DNA of 60,451 nucleotides from Kribbella turkmenica (GCF_004348725.1 NZ_SMKR01000017.1:1-60451), one strand, 5' to 3'; shown: positions 51,941 through 60,451, counted from the first letter of the stretch. The notes: generated from the letters alone by a model not told the origin. Translations and numbers: made by a program.

Positions 51941-53923
51941 TCACTGCGTGAGCCAGGCCACTTCCTCGGGGGTGAGTTCGACCGACAGGCCCGGCATCGA
52001 GGTCCGGGTCTCGCTGATGTGGCGGGGCCCGATCAGCGGGAACACCGGGTACGGCTGGTGCAGCAGCCAGGCCAAGGCTATCGCGGTCGGTTCGACGCCC
52101 TTGGCGGCGGCCAGTTCGCGGGCCCGGTCGAGCCGGCGGAAGTTCTCGTCGGAGTAGAAGCAGCGGACGAGTTCCTCGTCGGAGCGGTCCGCCGGCTTCG
52201 CCCGGCCGGTGAAGAACCCGCGGGCCTGGCTCGACCACGGGAACAGGGCGACCTGCCGCTCCCGCAACCACACCTGCGACTCGTCGTCGGCGACGTGCCG
52301 GCACCCGGCCCACGGGACGTCGTACGCCCGGGCGAGGCTGAGGTGGTTGCTGAGCAACGTGAACGGCTGCTTGCCGTTGGCCTCGGCGTACGCGTTCGCC
52401 TCGTCGAACCGTTCCAGCGACCAGTTGGAGCCGCCGAACGCCTTGATCCGGCCGGCCTTGAAGTGCTCGTGCAGGACGTCGACGAACTCGCCGACCGCGA
52501 TCTCCTCGTTGTCGCGGTGCATCAGGTAGAGGTCGACGTGGTCGGTCTGCAACCGTTCGAGGCTCTCGGTCAGCTGCCGGGTGATCGACTCCGGGTCGCA
52601 GTGCGGGGTGTGCGCCCCCTTGCCGATGACGACGACCTGGTCGCGGTTGCCGCGGGACCTCATCCACTGGCCGAGCAGCTTCTCGCCGCGTCCGCGTCCG
52701 TAGATGTACGCCGTGTCGAACGTCGTACCGCCGCGCTCGACGAAGTCGTCGAAGATCGCCGCCGCGTGCGTCAGCGTCTCCTGGTTGTCGACGCCCATCA
52801 CGAGCCTCGACACGTCCTTGTCGAGTCCCGCGACGCGCCCGTACTTCATCGGTGCGCCTGGTTTGCGGGCCAGCGGCCGGCCGGTCGCGGTCGGGATGAT
52901 CGCGTCGTCCCGCTCGCTCGCGTACTGCTGGCCGATCGCCTTCCGCCAGGCGTCCTGGACGGTGAGGTTGCCGAGGGTGTCGGCCCAGGTCATCTCCGGT
53001 GCCTGCCGCTGCTCGATCGCGGCCGCGACCGCCTCGGCCTCGGCGGCGTAGATGAGGGCCGGCTCCGCCGAGATGTCCCGCGGCTCCTCCCCCACCTTGT
53101 GCAAGGTGACGTGGGTGGGCTCGCCGTCGCCGCCGAACCACGGGTCCTCGACGACGAGGTACCCCTCGCTGCCGTAGATGCGGACCTGGTTGTCGTCGCG
53201 CAGCCGGACGCCGGTGCTGACCTGGGCGGTCACGCCGCCCTCGAAGAACAGGGTCGCGACCGACCACTCGTCGGCGCCGGTCTCGCCGACGTGCCCGACC
53301 GCGGTCACGGCGGCCGGCTCGGCGTACGGCTGCCCGGTCGCGGCGCCGGCGACCAGGCGGGCCATCGACACCGGGTAGCCGCCGACGTCGAGGATGCCGC
53401 CGCCGGCCAGTTCGTCGGCGAAGATCCGGCTCTCCGGCCGGAACGACGAGGCGAACGCGAAGGTGGCCTGGATCTGGTGGACGGTGCCGAGCTCGCCGTC
53501 GCCGACCAGCTGGGCGATCAGCTTGGTCTGCGGCAGGCAGCGGTACATGTACGCCTCCATCAGGAAGACGTCGTTCGCGACCGCGGCCTCGATCATCGCC
53601 TCGGCCCAGGCCTTGTTGATCGCCAGCGGCTTCTCGCACAGCACGTGCTTGCCGGCCTCGGCGGTCCGGATCGCCCACTCGACGTGCATCGGGTGCGGGG
53701 TGGCGATGTAGACCGCGTCCACGTCCGGGTCGGCGAGCAGGTCGTCGTACGACCCGTGCCGGTTGGTGATGTTCCACTTGTCGGCGAAGGCGCCGGCCGA
53801 GTCGATCGACCGGCTGCCGACGGCGACGACCTCGTTGGCCGGCGACGTCGGCACCTGACTGGCGAACCGGGAGGCGATGTTCCCGGTGCCGATGATGCCC
53901 CAGCGGAGCTTGGTCTGAGTCAA
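51941..53923 (-). CDS. Fused Gfo/Idh/MocA oxidoreductase-aldo/keto reductase
   Basis: 660 residues. Residues 1-~335 are a Gfo/Idh/MocA oxidoreductase (WGIIGTGNIASRFA Rossmann; HVLCEKPLA Lys-Pro; AGGGILDVGGYPV). Residues ~345-660 are an aldo/keto reductase with the tetrad Asp-Tyr-Lys-His: TTFDTAYIYGRG, VVIGKGAH, YLMHRD. The join is KYGRVAGLDKDVSRL, a short link. Each half has its full motifs, so a two-step sugar or inositol redox path on one chain is likely. It is the last gene of the ABC operon (31 nt after the permease), so the imported sugar is the likely substrate. Confidence 0.88.
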   Translation of the reverse strand: MTQTKLRWGIIGTGNIASRFASQVPTSPANEVVAVGSRSIDSAGAFADKWNITNRHGSYDDLLADPDVDAVYIATPHPMHVEWAIRTAEAGKHVLCEKPLAINKAWAEAMIEAAVANDVFLMEAYMYRCLPQTKLIAQLVGDGELGTVHQIQATFAFASSFRPESRIFADELAGGGILDVGGYPVSMARLVAGAATGQPYAEPAAVTAVGHVGETGADEWSVATLFFEGGVTAQVSTGVRLRDDNQVRIYGSEGYLVVEDPWFGGDGEPTHVTLHKVGEEPRDISAEPALIYAAEAEAVAAAIEQRQAPEMTWADTLGNLTVQDAWRKAIGQQYASERDDAIIPTATGRPLARKPGAPMKYGRVAGLDKDVSRLVMGVDNQETLTHAAAIFDDFVERGGTTFDTAYIYGRGRGEKLLGQWMRSRGNRDQVVVIGKGAHTPHCDPESITRQLTESLERLQTDHVDLYLMHRDNEEIAVGEFVDVLHEHFKAGRIKAFGGSNWSLERFDEANAYAEANGKQPFTLLSNHLSLARAYDVPWAGCRHVADDESQVWLRERQVALFPWSSQARGFFTGRAKPADRSDEELVRCFYSDENFRRLDRARELAAAKGVEPTAIALAWLLHQPYPVFPLIGPRHISETRTSMPGLSVELTPEEVAWLTQ

Positions 53924-53954
53924 AGTATGTCCCGTGGTCGTTGGCAGGGTGGGG

Positions 53955-54782
53955 TCAGAACTTCATGGCGCCGGCGGCGATGTCGGCGATGAAGTGACGG
54001 CCGCCGATGATGAAGACGCCGATCAGCGGGATGACGCTCATCAGGGCACCGGCCATCACCATCGAGTAGTCGGTGCCGTAGATGCCGTTCAGCTGCTGCA
54101 GGGCGACCTGGAGCGGCAGCTTGTTCGGATCCGTCATCACGATCAGCGGCCAGAGGTAGTCGTTCCACACGTTGATGAAGGTGAAGATACCCAGGAAGGC
54201 CAAGCCGGGCCGGAGCACCGGGATGCCGACGGTGAGGTACTGCCGGAAGAATCCGGCGCCGTCCACCTTGGCCGCGGAGATGAGCTCGTCGGGGATCGCG
54301 CCGCGGGCGTACTGGCGCATCCAGAAGATCCCGAACGCGTTCGCCGCGCCCGGGATGATCAGGGCCTTCAGCGACCCGATCCAGCCGAACTCGGCGAGCG
54401 TCACGAACTGCGGCACCAGCGACAGCTGGGCCGGGATCATGAACGTTGCCAGCAGCAAACCGAAGAGCCAGTCCCGGCCGGGGAACTCGTACTTCGCGAA
54501 CGCGAAGGCCGCCAGCGAGTCGAAGAACAGCACGAGCACGGTGACCGCGAGCGAGACGACCAGGGTGATCATCATCGACCCGAAGAAGTCGATGTTGTCG
54601 AGCACCTTGCCCATGTTCTCGAACAGGTGCGGGCCGATCACCAGCTTCGGCGGGTAGCTGAAGATGTCCGGGGTGGTGTTCGAGGCCATCACCACCATCC
54701 AGTAGAACGGGAAGATCGAGAGCACCACGCCGAACATCAGCACGACGTGGCTGATCACGTTACGGGTCCGCTCAGCGCGCAT
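53955..54782 (-). CDS. Carbohydrate ABC transporter permease (MalG type)
   Basis: 275 residues from ATG 54782 (MRAERTRNVISHVV), with AAGGAG 7 nt upstream; the frame to 54845 runs inside the other permease. Six hydrophobic helices; EAA loop ELISAAKVDGAGFFRQY. It overlaps the MalF-type permease by 11 nt. It forms the channel with that permease. No ATPase gene is present here, so one from elsewhere (MsiK-like) is needed. Confidence 0.92.
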   Translation of the reverse strand: MRAERTRNVISHVVLMFGVVLSIFPFYWMVVMASNTTPDIFSYPPKLVIGPHLFENMGKVLDNIDFFGSMMITLVVSLAVTVLVLFFDSLAAFAFAKYEFPGRDWLFGLLLATFMIPAQLSLVPQFVTLAEFGWIGSLKALIIPGAANAFGIFWMRQYARGAIPDELISAAKVDGAGFFRQYLTVGIPVLRPGLAFLGIFTFINVWNDYLWPLIVMTDPNKLPLQVALQQLNGIYGTDYSMVMAGALMSVIPLIGVFIIGGRHFIADIAAGAMKF

Positions 54783-55773
54783 CGGCGTTCTCCTTCCCGG
54801 TCGCGACCCGGCGGGCGGTCCGGCGGGCAGTCCGCTCGTCCCCACCGCCGATCAGCCGCCAGTTGACGATGCTGAACAGCACGATCAGGATGAACAGCGC
54901 CCAGCCGATCGCGGCGCCGTACCCGAACTGGTTGTCCAGGAACGCGCTCTCGTACAGGTAGGACACGATCGTCATCCCGGAGCCGCCGGGGCCGCCGGTG
55001 TCACCCAGCAGCACCTGGGACTCGGTGAAGATCTGCAGGCCGCCGATGGTGGAGGTGACCGCGGTGAACAGGATCACCGGGCGCAGCAGCGGGACGGTGA
55101 TCCGCCAGAAGGTCTGCCGCGGTGAGGCGCCGTCGACCTTGGCGGCCTCGTAGACGTCGTTCGAGATGGCCTGGAGGCCGGCCAGGAAGATGATCGCGTT
55201 GTAGCCGACCCAGCGCCAGGTGACGATGGTGGCAATGGCGATCTTGATCCCCCAGGGCTGGGTGAGCCACTCGATCTTGGTCACGCCGATCGACTGCAGG
55301 AACGCGTTCAGCAGGCCGAAGTTGTTGCTGAAGATCGAGCCGAACACCATCGTGACGGCGACGATCGAGGTGACGTTGGGGATGAAGTAGGCGATCCGGT
55401 AGAAGCTGCGGAACCGGGTGGCGTTGTGCAGCGCGTTGGCGATCACCAGCGCGAGCAGCAGCATCGGCACGGTCGACAGCACCCAGATGATGAGCGTGTT
55501 CCCGATCGACTGCCAGAACTTCGGGTCGGCGAGCAGGTAGCTGTACTGCTCCAGGCCGACCCACTTCATCTCGCCGATGCCGTCCCAGGAGTGGAACGAG
55601 ATCCAGATCGAGAACAGCACCGGGAACGCGCCGAAGATCGCGAACAGGATGAAGAACGGCGAGATCGCGGCGTACTGCGGCAGGGCCTGCCGGAACCTGC
55701 CCGGCGGTTTCGGCGGGGCCGGCTCCGCGGTGGTGCTGACCGCGGTGGGGAGGGTCTTGCTGGTCACTGCCAT
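54772..55773 (-). CDS. Carbohydrate ABC transporter permease (MalF/UgpA type)
   Basis: 333 residues. Six membrane helices start at about residue 32 (YAAISPFFILFAIFGAFPVLF). EAA loop DVYEAAKVDGASPRQTFWRI. The final Arg-rich tail (GGDERTARRTARR) overlaps the next gene. It lies 1 nt after the binding protein stop, in the same operon. Confidence 0.93.
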   Translation of the reverse strand: MAVTSKTLPTAVSTTAEPAPPKPPGRFRQALPQYAAISPFFILFAIFGAFPVLFSIWISFHSWDGIGEMKWVGLEQYSYLLADPKFWQSIGNTLIIWVLSTVPMLLLALVIANALHNATRFRSFYRIAYFIPNVTSIVAVTMVFGSIFSNNFGLLNAFLQSIGVTKIEWLTQPWGIKIAIATIVTWRWVGYNAIIFLAGLQAISNDVYEAAKVDGASPRQTFWRITVPLLRPVILFTAVTSTIGGLQIFTESQVLLGDTGGPGGSGMTIVSYLYESAFLDNQFGYGAAIGWALFILIVLFSIVNWRLIGGGDERTARRTARRVATGKENADAR

Positions 55774-55774
55774 C

Positions 55775-57058
55775 TCAGATCGCCCCCGCTCGGGTGAGTT
55801 CGCGTTCGATCTGTTCCTGGGCGTCGGCCCACGCCAGGTCGGGCGACTTGCCGGCGGTCTCGACGTTCACGAGCTCGGCGGCGATCGGGGCGCCGATGAT
55901 CGAGTCGTACGGGCTGAAGTAGGCGCCGGGGTACTTCTTGGCGGAGGCGCCAAAGACGTCGACGATCCGCTGACCGCCGAAGAACGGGTCCGGAGCGGTC
56001 ATCCGCTCGTCGGTGTAGCTGGCCGGCGTGGAGGGGAACAGCACCGGGTCCAGGAAGGCCTGCGCCTGGTTCTTCGCCGACTCCAGCCAGCTGATGAACG
56101 CGAACGCGGCCTCCGGGTTCTTGCAGTACTTCGTGATCGCCAGGAACGACCCGCCGCGGTTGCCGGCCCCACCAGGAGCGGCCGTCACCCGCCAGAGTCC
56201 CTTGGTCTTCGGAGCCGCGTTCTTCGGGCCGAGCTGGGCCCACCACACGGCCGCGTTGTAGGCGACCAGCTTGCCGTTGGTGACGACGGCGTCGGCGTCG
56301 GTCGTGTCCTGCTGCGCGTTCGCGGACAGCCCTTCCTTGACCACCCGGATCGCGAGGTCGAACTGCTCGCGGATGTGGTCCTGGTCGCCGATGTACTGAC
56401 CATCCTCGGTCATGTACCGCTTCGACTGCTGCGCCAGCGCGTAGAGGTAGACGCCGGTGATGTTGTCGGTGATGGCGGACCCCGGGACCGCCGCCTTGAG
56501 CTTCTTGCCGAGCTCGATGTAGGCGTCCCAGGTCGGTGCCAGCTCGGCGACCGCCGCGGGGTCGGTGTCGATCCCGGCCTTCTGCAGCATGTCGGTGCGG
56601 TAGAACAGCGCGGTCGGGCCGGTGTCCATCGGGTAGGCCATCATCTTGCCGTCGGCCGTGATCCCGAGCTTCCACTTCCACGCCAGGAACTCGGACTCGC
56701 GGTCCTTCGCGCCGAGCTCGTTGAGGTCGTGGAACTGGTCGGCGTTCGGGAAGTACGTCGCCACGTCGTCGTTGATGGCGACGATGTCCGGGACCAGCGA
56801 CTTGCCGGCCAGCGAGGTCAGCACCTTGGTCTTGTAGTTGGTGCCGATCCGGGTCATCGCGAGCCGCATGTCGTCGTACCCGGGGATGGCCTTCTCCGCC
56901 TGGGCGATCAGGTCGTCGTTCACCGAGCCGACCCAGGTCCACATGCTGAGCTGGTCGGATCCACCGAGCGAACTGCGGGAGCCGCAGCCGGTGAGGCCGG
57001 TCGCGGCCGCGGCGGCCCCCGCGCCGAGCGCGAGGAACTTCCTTCTGGTCACTGTCAT
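55775..57058 (-). CDS. Extracellular sugar-binding lipoprotein of ABC transporter
   Basis: 427 residues from ATG 57058 (MTVTRRKFLALGAG); the longer frame is in regulatory DNA. A Tat-like motif TRRKFL and lipobox LTGC (Cys25) indicate export as a lipoprotein. The SBP family 1 fold is seen in DQLSMWTWVGSVNDDL, LTSLAGKSLVPDIVAINDD and KLVAYNAAVWWAQLGP. It catches a sugar for the two permeases. First gene of the operon; an imperfect dyad is at 57110-57132. Confidence 0.93.
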   Translation of the reverse strand: MTVTRRKFLALGAGAAAAATGLTGCGSRSSLGGSDQLSMWTWVGSVNDDLIAQAEKAIPGYDDMRLAMTRIGTNYKTKVLTSLAGKSLVPDIVAINDDVATYFPNADQFHDLNELGAKDRESEFLAWKWKLGITADGKMMAYPMDTGPTALFYRTDMLQKAGIDTDPAAVAELAPTWDAYIELGKKLKAAVPGSAITDNITGVYLYALAQQSKRYMTEDGQYIGDQDHIREQFDLAIRVVKEGLSANAQQDTTDADAVVTNGKLVAYNAAVWWAQLGPKNAAPKTKGLWRVTAAPGGAGNRGGSFLAITKYCKNPEAAFAFISWLESAKNQAQAFLDPVLFPSTPASYTDERMTAPDPFFGGQRIVDVFGASAKKYPGAYFSPYDSIIGAPIAAELVNVETAGKSPDLAWADAQEQIERELTRAGAI

Positions 57059-57109
57059 ACGCCTCACCTGGCGCTTTCTGTTGGATTTCGCCGGAAGGTG
57101 TCCAGATAT

Positions 57110-57132
57110 GTTTACGTGGCCATTAGGTAAGC
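57110..57132. promoter_or_regulatory. Imperfect operator dyad before the sugar operon
   Basis: GTTTAC (57110-57115), 11 nt, GTAAGC (57127-57132); one mismatch. It lies between the binding-protein gene and the divergent HAD gene. Weak. Confidence 0.3.
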
Positions 57133-57212
57133 GCATACCGACTGAACCGGTCAAGGGGCCGCGGTCCCGGTGTCCGATCCTGGCCCGGTTCGCGCCTGTC
57201 AGGATGGGGCGC

Positions 57213-57815
57213 ATGATCTCCGCCGTACTCTTCGACGCCGACGGCGTCATCCAGCGCCCGACGATCGACTGGTGGTCGCGGCTGACGTCGTTCGTTCCCG
57301 CGGACTCGGGCGAGGCGTTCATCGCCGACCTGATGGCGGCCGAGCGGCCGAGCCTGGTCGGCAAGGGCGACTTCCGCGATGCGGTGGCCGGCGTCCTCGA
57401 GCGCTGGAACTCGCCGGTGGCGCTGGAGGACGCGCTCGAGCCGTGGCACTGCTTCGCGGCCGAGCCGGAGGTGGTCGCGTTGATCGCCCGACTGCGGGCG
57501 GACGGCGTCGACTGTCACCTCGCGACCAACCAGCAGCCCTACCGGCGGGCGATCATGCAGGACGAGCGCGGGTACGGCGAGTGGTTCGATCAGACCTTCT
57601 ACTCGTGCGATCTCGGGCTGGCCAAGCCTGATCCGGCGTACTTCCGGGCGATTCTCGGCGCCATCGACGTACCGGCCTCGTCGGTGCTGTTCATCGACGA
57701 CAACGAAAGCAATGTCGAGGCTGCCGCGAGCGTCGGTCTACAAGCCGAGGTCTACGACCTGTCGTCCGGTGTGGGAGCGCTCGTTGGCCTGCTTCGCCGC
57801 TACGGACTGGGCTGA
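57213..57815 (+). CDS. HAD-superfamily phosphatase
   Basis: 200 residues from ATG 57213 (MISAVLFDADGVIQ); ATG 57204 is in frame but its site is weaker. HAD motifs: FDADGVI (nucleophile Asp8, acid Asp10), HLATNQQP (motif II), KPDPAYF (Lys) and VLFIDDNESNVEAA (motif IV). The small cap domain suits a sugar-phosphate phosphatase. Divergent from the sugar operon. Confidence 0.9.
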   Translation: MISAVLFDADGVIQRPTIDWWSRLTSFVPADSGEAFIADLMAAERPSLVGKGDFRDAVAGVLERWNSPVALEDALEPWHCFAAEPEVVALIARLRADGVDCHLATNQQPYRRAIMQDERGYGEWFDQTFYSCDLGLAKPDPAYFRAILGAIDVPASSVLFIDDNESNVEAAASVGLQAEVYDLSSGVGALVGLLRRYGLG

Positions 57816-57859
57816 ACCCTTGTGATGCGGTGGCTGTTGTGGCATCGTCGCCGGGCAAT

Positions 57860-57874
57860 TGACAACGTTGGACA
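57860..57874. promoter_or_regulatory. LacI-type operator before the GxGYxYP gene
   Basis: TGACAACGTTG-G-ACA is one inserted base from the ideal LacI palindrome TGACAACGTTGTCA, with CAACGTTG at its centre. It is 28 nt upstream of the ATG. Confidence 0.5.
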
Positions 57875-57901
57875 GTCACCAGCCGCTCCTGGAGGCACCG
57901 C

Positions 57902-59482
57902 ATGTCCGATCGACGACGTCTCACCCGCCGCCATGCCCTCGGTCTGACCGCCGGCTTGGGCCTGGGCTCACTCGCTTCGTCGCTGCCCGCTCACTCAACA
58001 GCTTCTGCCGGTCGGCTGTCGGCGTACCCGAAAGGCCAGCGGCCGCAGTTGCTGAACGTGCTGGACGAGAGTTCGCTGAACTCGGCCGAACGCACGCTCG
58101 CGACCACCCTGCAGGGTCTGATGGCCCGCCGCGGGGCCGAGTCGCTGTACCTGAACATCCCCTCGCTCGGCTACCAGTTCTGGCTCGACGACCTCATCTC
58201 CCGGTACGGCGTACGTACACGGCCCGGGGACCTGTGGAAAACCGTCAGCCGGTCGGGCGTCGGCGGATATGTTCTCTTCCGTACGGGCACTCCGTCGGTC
58301 AACGTGGCGACCACGCTCGCCGGCGTGACGGGTGCCGTGGCTGTCGGGGAGAGTTTGGAGGCACTCGCGATCCGGCACGGATTGCGCAAGGTCCTGGACG
58401 TGCGGGACAAGGACGACCGCTGGGTGGTGGACAACTACTGGCCACGGTTGCGGCACGACGTCGCGATCGAGCAGAAGGCAGACATCCCGGAACGACTGCG
58501 GGACTACGTCACGATGGCGAGGACGCTCGCCTTCTACGACGGCAACTCGGCGTTCCGCGCCGAGGTGGTCGGCGCGCTCGACGACGACGCGACGGTGATC
58601 GGCTGGGGTGACGCCTCCCAGGGCGAGGACAAATTCATCGGGCCGAACTCGGACGCCGGCGTGAAGGCGATTCCGGCGGACCATGCCCGCAATCTGTCGG
58701 TGTTGTCCGGCATCACCGAGGACCGGTTGAGCCAGCGTGGAGGGGGTGGGGGGAGGGCCCTCGAACCGGATCCCGATGCCCACTACGTCACGTTCCTGAT
58801 CACCGACGGCGACAACATCCAATGGATGCTCGGCGACTTCCCCACCGACCAGCGCTGGTTCGGCAGCCCGCACCGCGGCAGTGTGGATCTGGGTTGGGGC
58901 ATCTCGCCCTCCCTGATCGACCTCGCGCCTTCGGTGATGCGCTGGTTCTACGACCAGTCCGTCAAGGATCGCTGGGTTGTCGGACCATCGGGCGGCGGCT
59001 ACATGTACCCGAGCCGCTACCCGGCTGCTGCCTTGACGAAGCACACCTCCTCCTTGGCGCAGTCGATGGCACGCGCGGATCTCTCGGCGGTGCAGATCAT
59101 CGACTTCGACTCATTCCCGGACACCCGTCTCTGGGGGAACTACCTCAAGCACCGCGAGATCGACGGCCTGATCTATCTCGAGTACTCCCGCTACGACTCC
59201 CACAAGGGAAAGGTCGTCTGGGCTGAGGGGAAGCCGGTCATCTCCGCGCGGACGATGCTGTGGGGCGGCCTCGAAGGAGCCGACGAGGCGTCGGTCACCG
59301 CCGAACTCAACAGCGCCGTTCGGAACCCGCGTTCGACTGCCGGCTACTCGGTTGTCCTGTGGCACGCCTGGAGCAAATCGGTCGACGATGTCATGACAGT
59401 CGTCAACGGCCTTGCGCCTCACGTAAAGGTCATTCCGCCGGACACCCTGGTGAAGATGGTCGGCAAGTACGCACGTCCCTGA
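57902..59482 (+). CDS. Tat-exported GxGYxYP-domain protein, putative glycoside hydrolase-like
   Basis: 526 residues with a Tat-type signal (RRRLTRRHALGLTAGLGLG) and a GxGYxYP domain: GGGYMYPSRY carries the naming motif at about 360. The N-terminal region (RPQLLNVLDESSLNSAE ...) fits the GxGYxYP N-domain, and FLITDGDNIQWML is a further conserved block. The domain is found with carbohydrate-active enzymes but no activity is proven. A Gly-rich insertion RGGGGGR interrupts about residue 280. GGAGG is 6 nt upstream of ATG. Close to HAD and the ABC operon. Confidence 0.85.
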   Translation: MSDRRRLTRRHALGLTAGLGLGSLASSLPAHSTASAGRLSAYPKGQRPQLLNVLDESSLNSAERTLATTLQGLMARRGAESLYLNIPSLGYQFWLDDLISRYGVRTRPGDLWKTVSRSGVGGYVLFRTGTPSVNVATTLAGVTGAVAVGESLEALAIRHGLRKVLDVRDKDDRWVVDNYWPRLRHDVAIEQKADIPERLRDYVTMARTLAFYDGNSAFRAEVVGALDDDATVIGWGDASQGEDKFIGPNSDAGVKAIPADHARNLSVLSGITEDRLSQRGGGGGRALEPDPDAHYVTFLITDGDNIQWMLGDFPTDQRWFGSPHRGSVDLGWGISPSLIDLAPSVMRWFYDQSVKDRWVVGPSGGGYMYPSRYPAAALTKHTSSLAQSMARADLSAVQIIDFDSFPDTRLWGNYLKHREIDGLIYLEYSRYDSHKGKVVWAEGKPVISARTMLWGGLEGADEASVTAELNSAVRNPRSTAGYSVVLWHAWSKSVDDVMTVVNGLAPHVKVIPPDTLVKMVGKYARP

Positions 59483-59507
59483 CCGGCCGCCGCCGTCAGG
59501 TATGCGT

Positions 59508-59545
59508 CCGGCTGGGCTCGGCAGTTGGCTGCCGAGCCCAGCCGG
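59508..59545. terminator. 17-bp perfect hairpin between convergent genes
   Basis: Arms 59508-59524 and 59529-59545 pair without mismatch around the loop TTGG; the first arm begins CCGGCTGGG. It ends both the GxGYxYP gene and the convergent acetyltransferase gene. The longest hairpin in the window. Confidence 0.9.
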
Positions 59546-59554
59546 GGGTGTGGG

Positions 59555-60037
59555 TCAGAGCTCGCGGTAGTAGACCGCTACGGGGAGTTCGACGCAGCCG
59601 AGGCTCTCGTAGAGAGCTCTGGCGGGCGCGTGGAAGTCATCACCGCCGGTGCCGATCTCGACGACCTCTGCACCCTGTTGCCGCATCGCGTCGAATGCGT
59701 GCTCGCAGAGAGCGGTGCCAAGGCTTGCTCGGCGGTGCTCTGCTGAAACAGCGAGGATGGTGATGCTGCCGTTCCGGCGGGCTGGGTCGACGTTCCAGGC
59801 GACGTAGCCGGTGAGTACGCCGCCCTCGTCCACGACCGCGACGTACTTGTGGTTGTCGGGGTCATGAAGTTCGGCGACCTGCTTGCGGTAGTCGTCGCGC
59901 CAGTTGCCGTGCTGGTTGGCGAAAATGACTTCCCCGACGAGCGGGCGGAACGACTTCTCGTAGAACGGGCCGAACGTGTCGATGGCCAGCTCGGTGAGTC
60001 GACCGAGGTCAGCGTGAAGATACGAACGAATGAGCAT
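59555..60037 (-). CDS. GNAT-family N-acetyltransferase
   Basis: 160 residues from ATG 60037 (MLIRSYLHADLGRL), with GAGAGG 10 nt upstream. GNAT marks: GYVAWNVDPARRNGSITILAV, HRRASLGTALCEHAFDAM (acetyl-CoA loop with R/Q-x-x-G-x-G/A as RASLGT) and ARALYESLGCVELP. The substrate is unknown. Codon use is less GC-biased than the core genes. Confidence 0.87.
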   Translation of the reverse strand: MLIRSYLHADLGRLTELAIDTFGPFYEKSFRPLVGEVIFANQHGNWRDDYRKQVAELHDPDNHKYVAVVDEGGVLTGYVAWNVDPARRNGSITILAVSAEHRRASLGTALCEHAFDAMRQQGAEVVEIGTGGDDFHAPARALYESLGCVELPVAVYYREL

Positions 60038-60451
60038 GAAAATGTGCCTCTCGCACTGAAGGGAATCGGGCATGAACGACCCGCCCACAGCCAGCGATGC
60101 GGCGGCGGGTCTCCTTCAGCGGCGAGTACGCCCGGCGGCGAAGCACTCCATGGAGGAAATGGTACTTGGACCGCACGGGGAGATGTGGCGATCGGTCGAC
60201 CACACCGAGCGATTCGATCGACGCGTTGATGTCAGCACGCCCGTGGCCACTCGGTGCCCGCTTTCGGGCGGGGCACGCAACGCACTCGTTGGGCGGGCGG
60301 CGCGGGTGCTCGTGGGGCCCCGGCAGAGCACGCATTTCCTCGGGTTAAAGCACGGCAGGCACTCCCTGGACGGCTGGCACGCACTCCTGATATGGAGTGA
60401 GTTTCTGTCAAGGGCAGGGTGAGGCGCCCGTCCCGGTGGGTTGTTCCGGGG
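60038..60451. other. Right end, no supported gene
   Basis: About 410 nt. A forward ORF at 60072-60422 (116 codons) has a possible site (GAAGGG) but its third positions are only about 75% G/C, well below real genes here, and it shows no known fold. Repeats of GGCACGC/AGCACG type occur at 60270-60390. I make no gene call. Confidence 0.4.

Noticed and set aside
60072-60422. A 116-codon forward ORF at the right end
   Set aside because: Lower third-position G/C than real genes and no recognisable fold; not called.

Overview
This is a high-GC actinobacterial chromosome segment. The evidence is strong G/C third-position codon bias, GTG/TTG starts, several probable leaderless mRNAs, and a conserved leftward block rpmB ... 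fakA-recG-rsmD-coaD-DUF177-rpmF-rnc-mutM-(small coiled coil)-smc ... ftsY ... amtB-glnB-glnD-ffh. The gene content (ECF42 with a DGPF partner, SigE-family sigma, caspase/EACC1 pair, SPFH/NfeD, sugar ABC operons) resembles Kribbella/Nocardioides-type soil actinomycetes. The genus is my inference and has not been tested. I saw no tRNA, rRNA, CRISPR array, insertion sequence or phage gene.

Layout. 1-1.6 kb: the 3'-truncated end of a caspase-like protease gene preceded by its EACC1 partner, a biological-conflict module. 1.7-3.3 kb: NfeD-like protein plus flotillin/SPFH protein. 3.4-11.4 kb: cell-envelope and extracellular enzymes (S1 protease, peptidoglycan amidase, amidohydrolase, two paralogous lytic transglycosylases), interrupted at 4.6-6.0 kb by a decayed two-component system with several independent lesions. 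11.6-19.4 kb: ffh, an arginase-superfamily gene behind an operator, DUF2332, and the amtB-glnB-glnD nitrogen operon with GlnR-type boxes. 19.4-26.4 kb: accessory regulators and redox genes (TetR, SigE-family sigma with a membrane beta-propeller partner, thioredoxin-reductase-like enzyme divergent from an XRE-cupin regulator, ECF42/DGPF, NDH-2-like oxidoreductase). 26.4-34.7 kb: ftsY, cydABDC (cytochrome bd and its ABC exporter), and a divergent blaI/M56-peptidase pair sharing operators with cydA. 34.7-38.8 kb: DHFR-like reductase, an overlooked 31-residue membrane protein, threonine-aldolase-like enzyme, ECF sigma/anti-sigma pair, lipoprotein and SnoaL-like protein. 38.8-51.9 kb: the conserved housekeeping block. 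51.9-59.5 kb: a carbohydrate locus (substrate-binding protein, two permeases, and a fused Gfo/Idh/MocA-aldo/keto reductase, with divergent HAD phosphatase and GxGYxYP protein). 59.5-60.5 kb: GNAT acetyltransferase and a low-information right end.

How the parts work together. amtB-glnB-glnD form one nitrogen-sensing unit, overlapping or abutting and preceded by GTnAC/GAAAC boxes. cydABDC is a single translationally coupled respiratory operon, and the only intergenic region it has is covered by BlaI-like dyads, so the BlaI/M56 pair is the obvious candidate regulator. The sugar operon couples uptake to a bifunctional oxidoreductase. I found several regulatory sites by eye: an ECF42-type promoter before the DGPF gene, two leaderless regulator promoters with dyads at the -10, LacI/CebR-like palindromes, and long perfect hairpins at convergent gene ends. 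The most novel-looking items are the BlaI-cyd link, the sugar locus with its fused enzyme, the EACC1-caspase module, the eroded two-component system, and a MutM whose zinc finger has Asp in place of one Cys.
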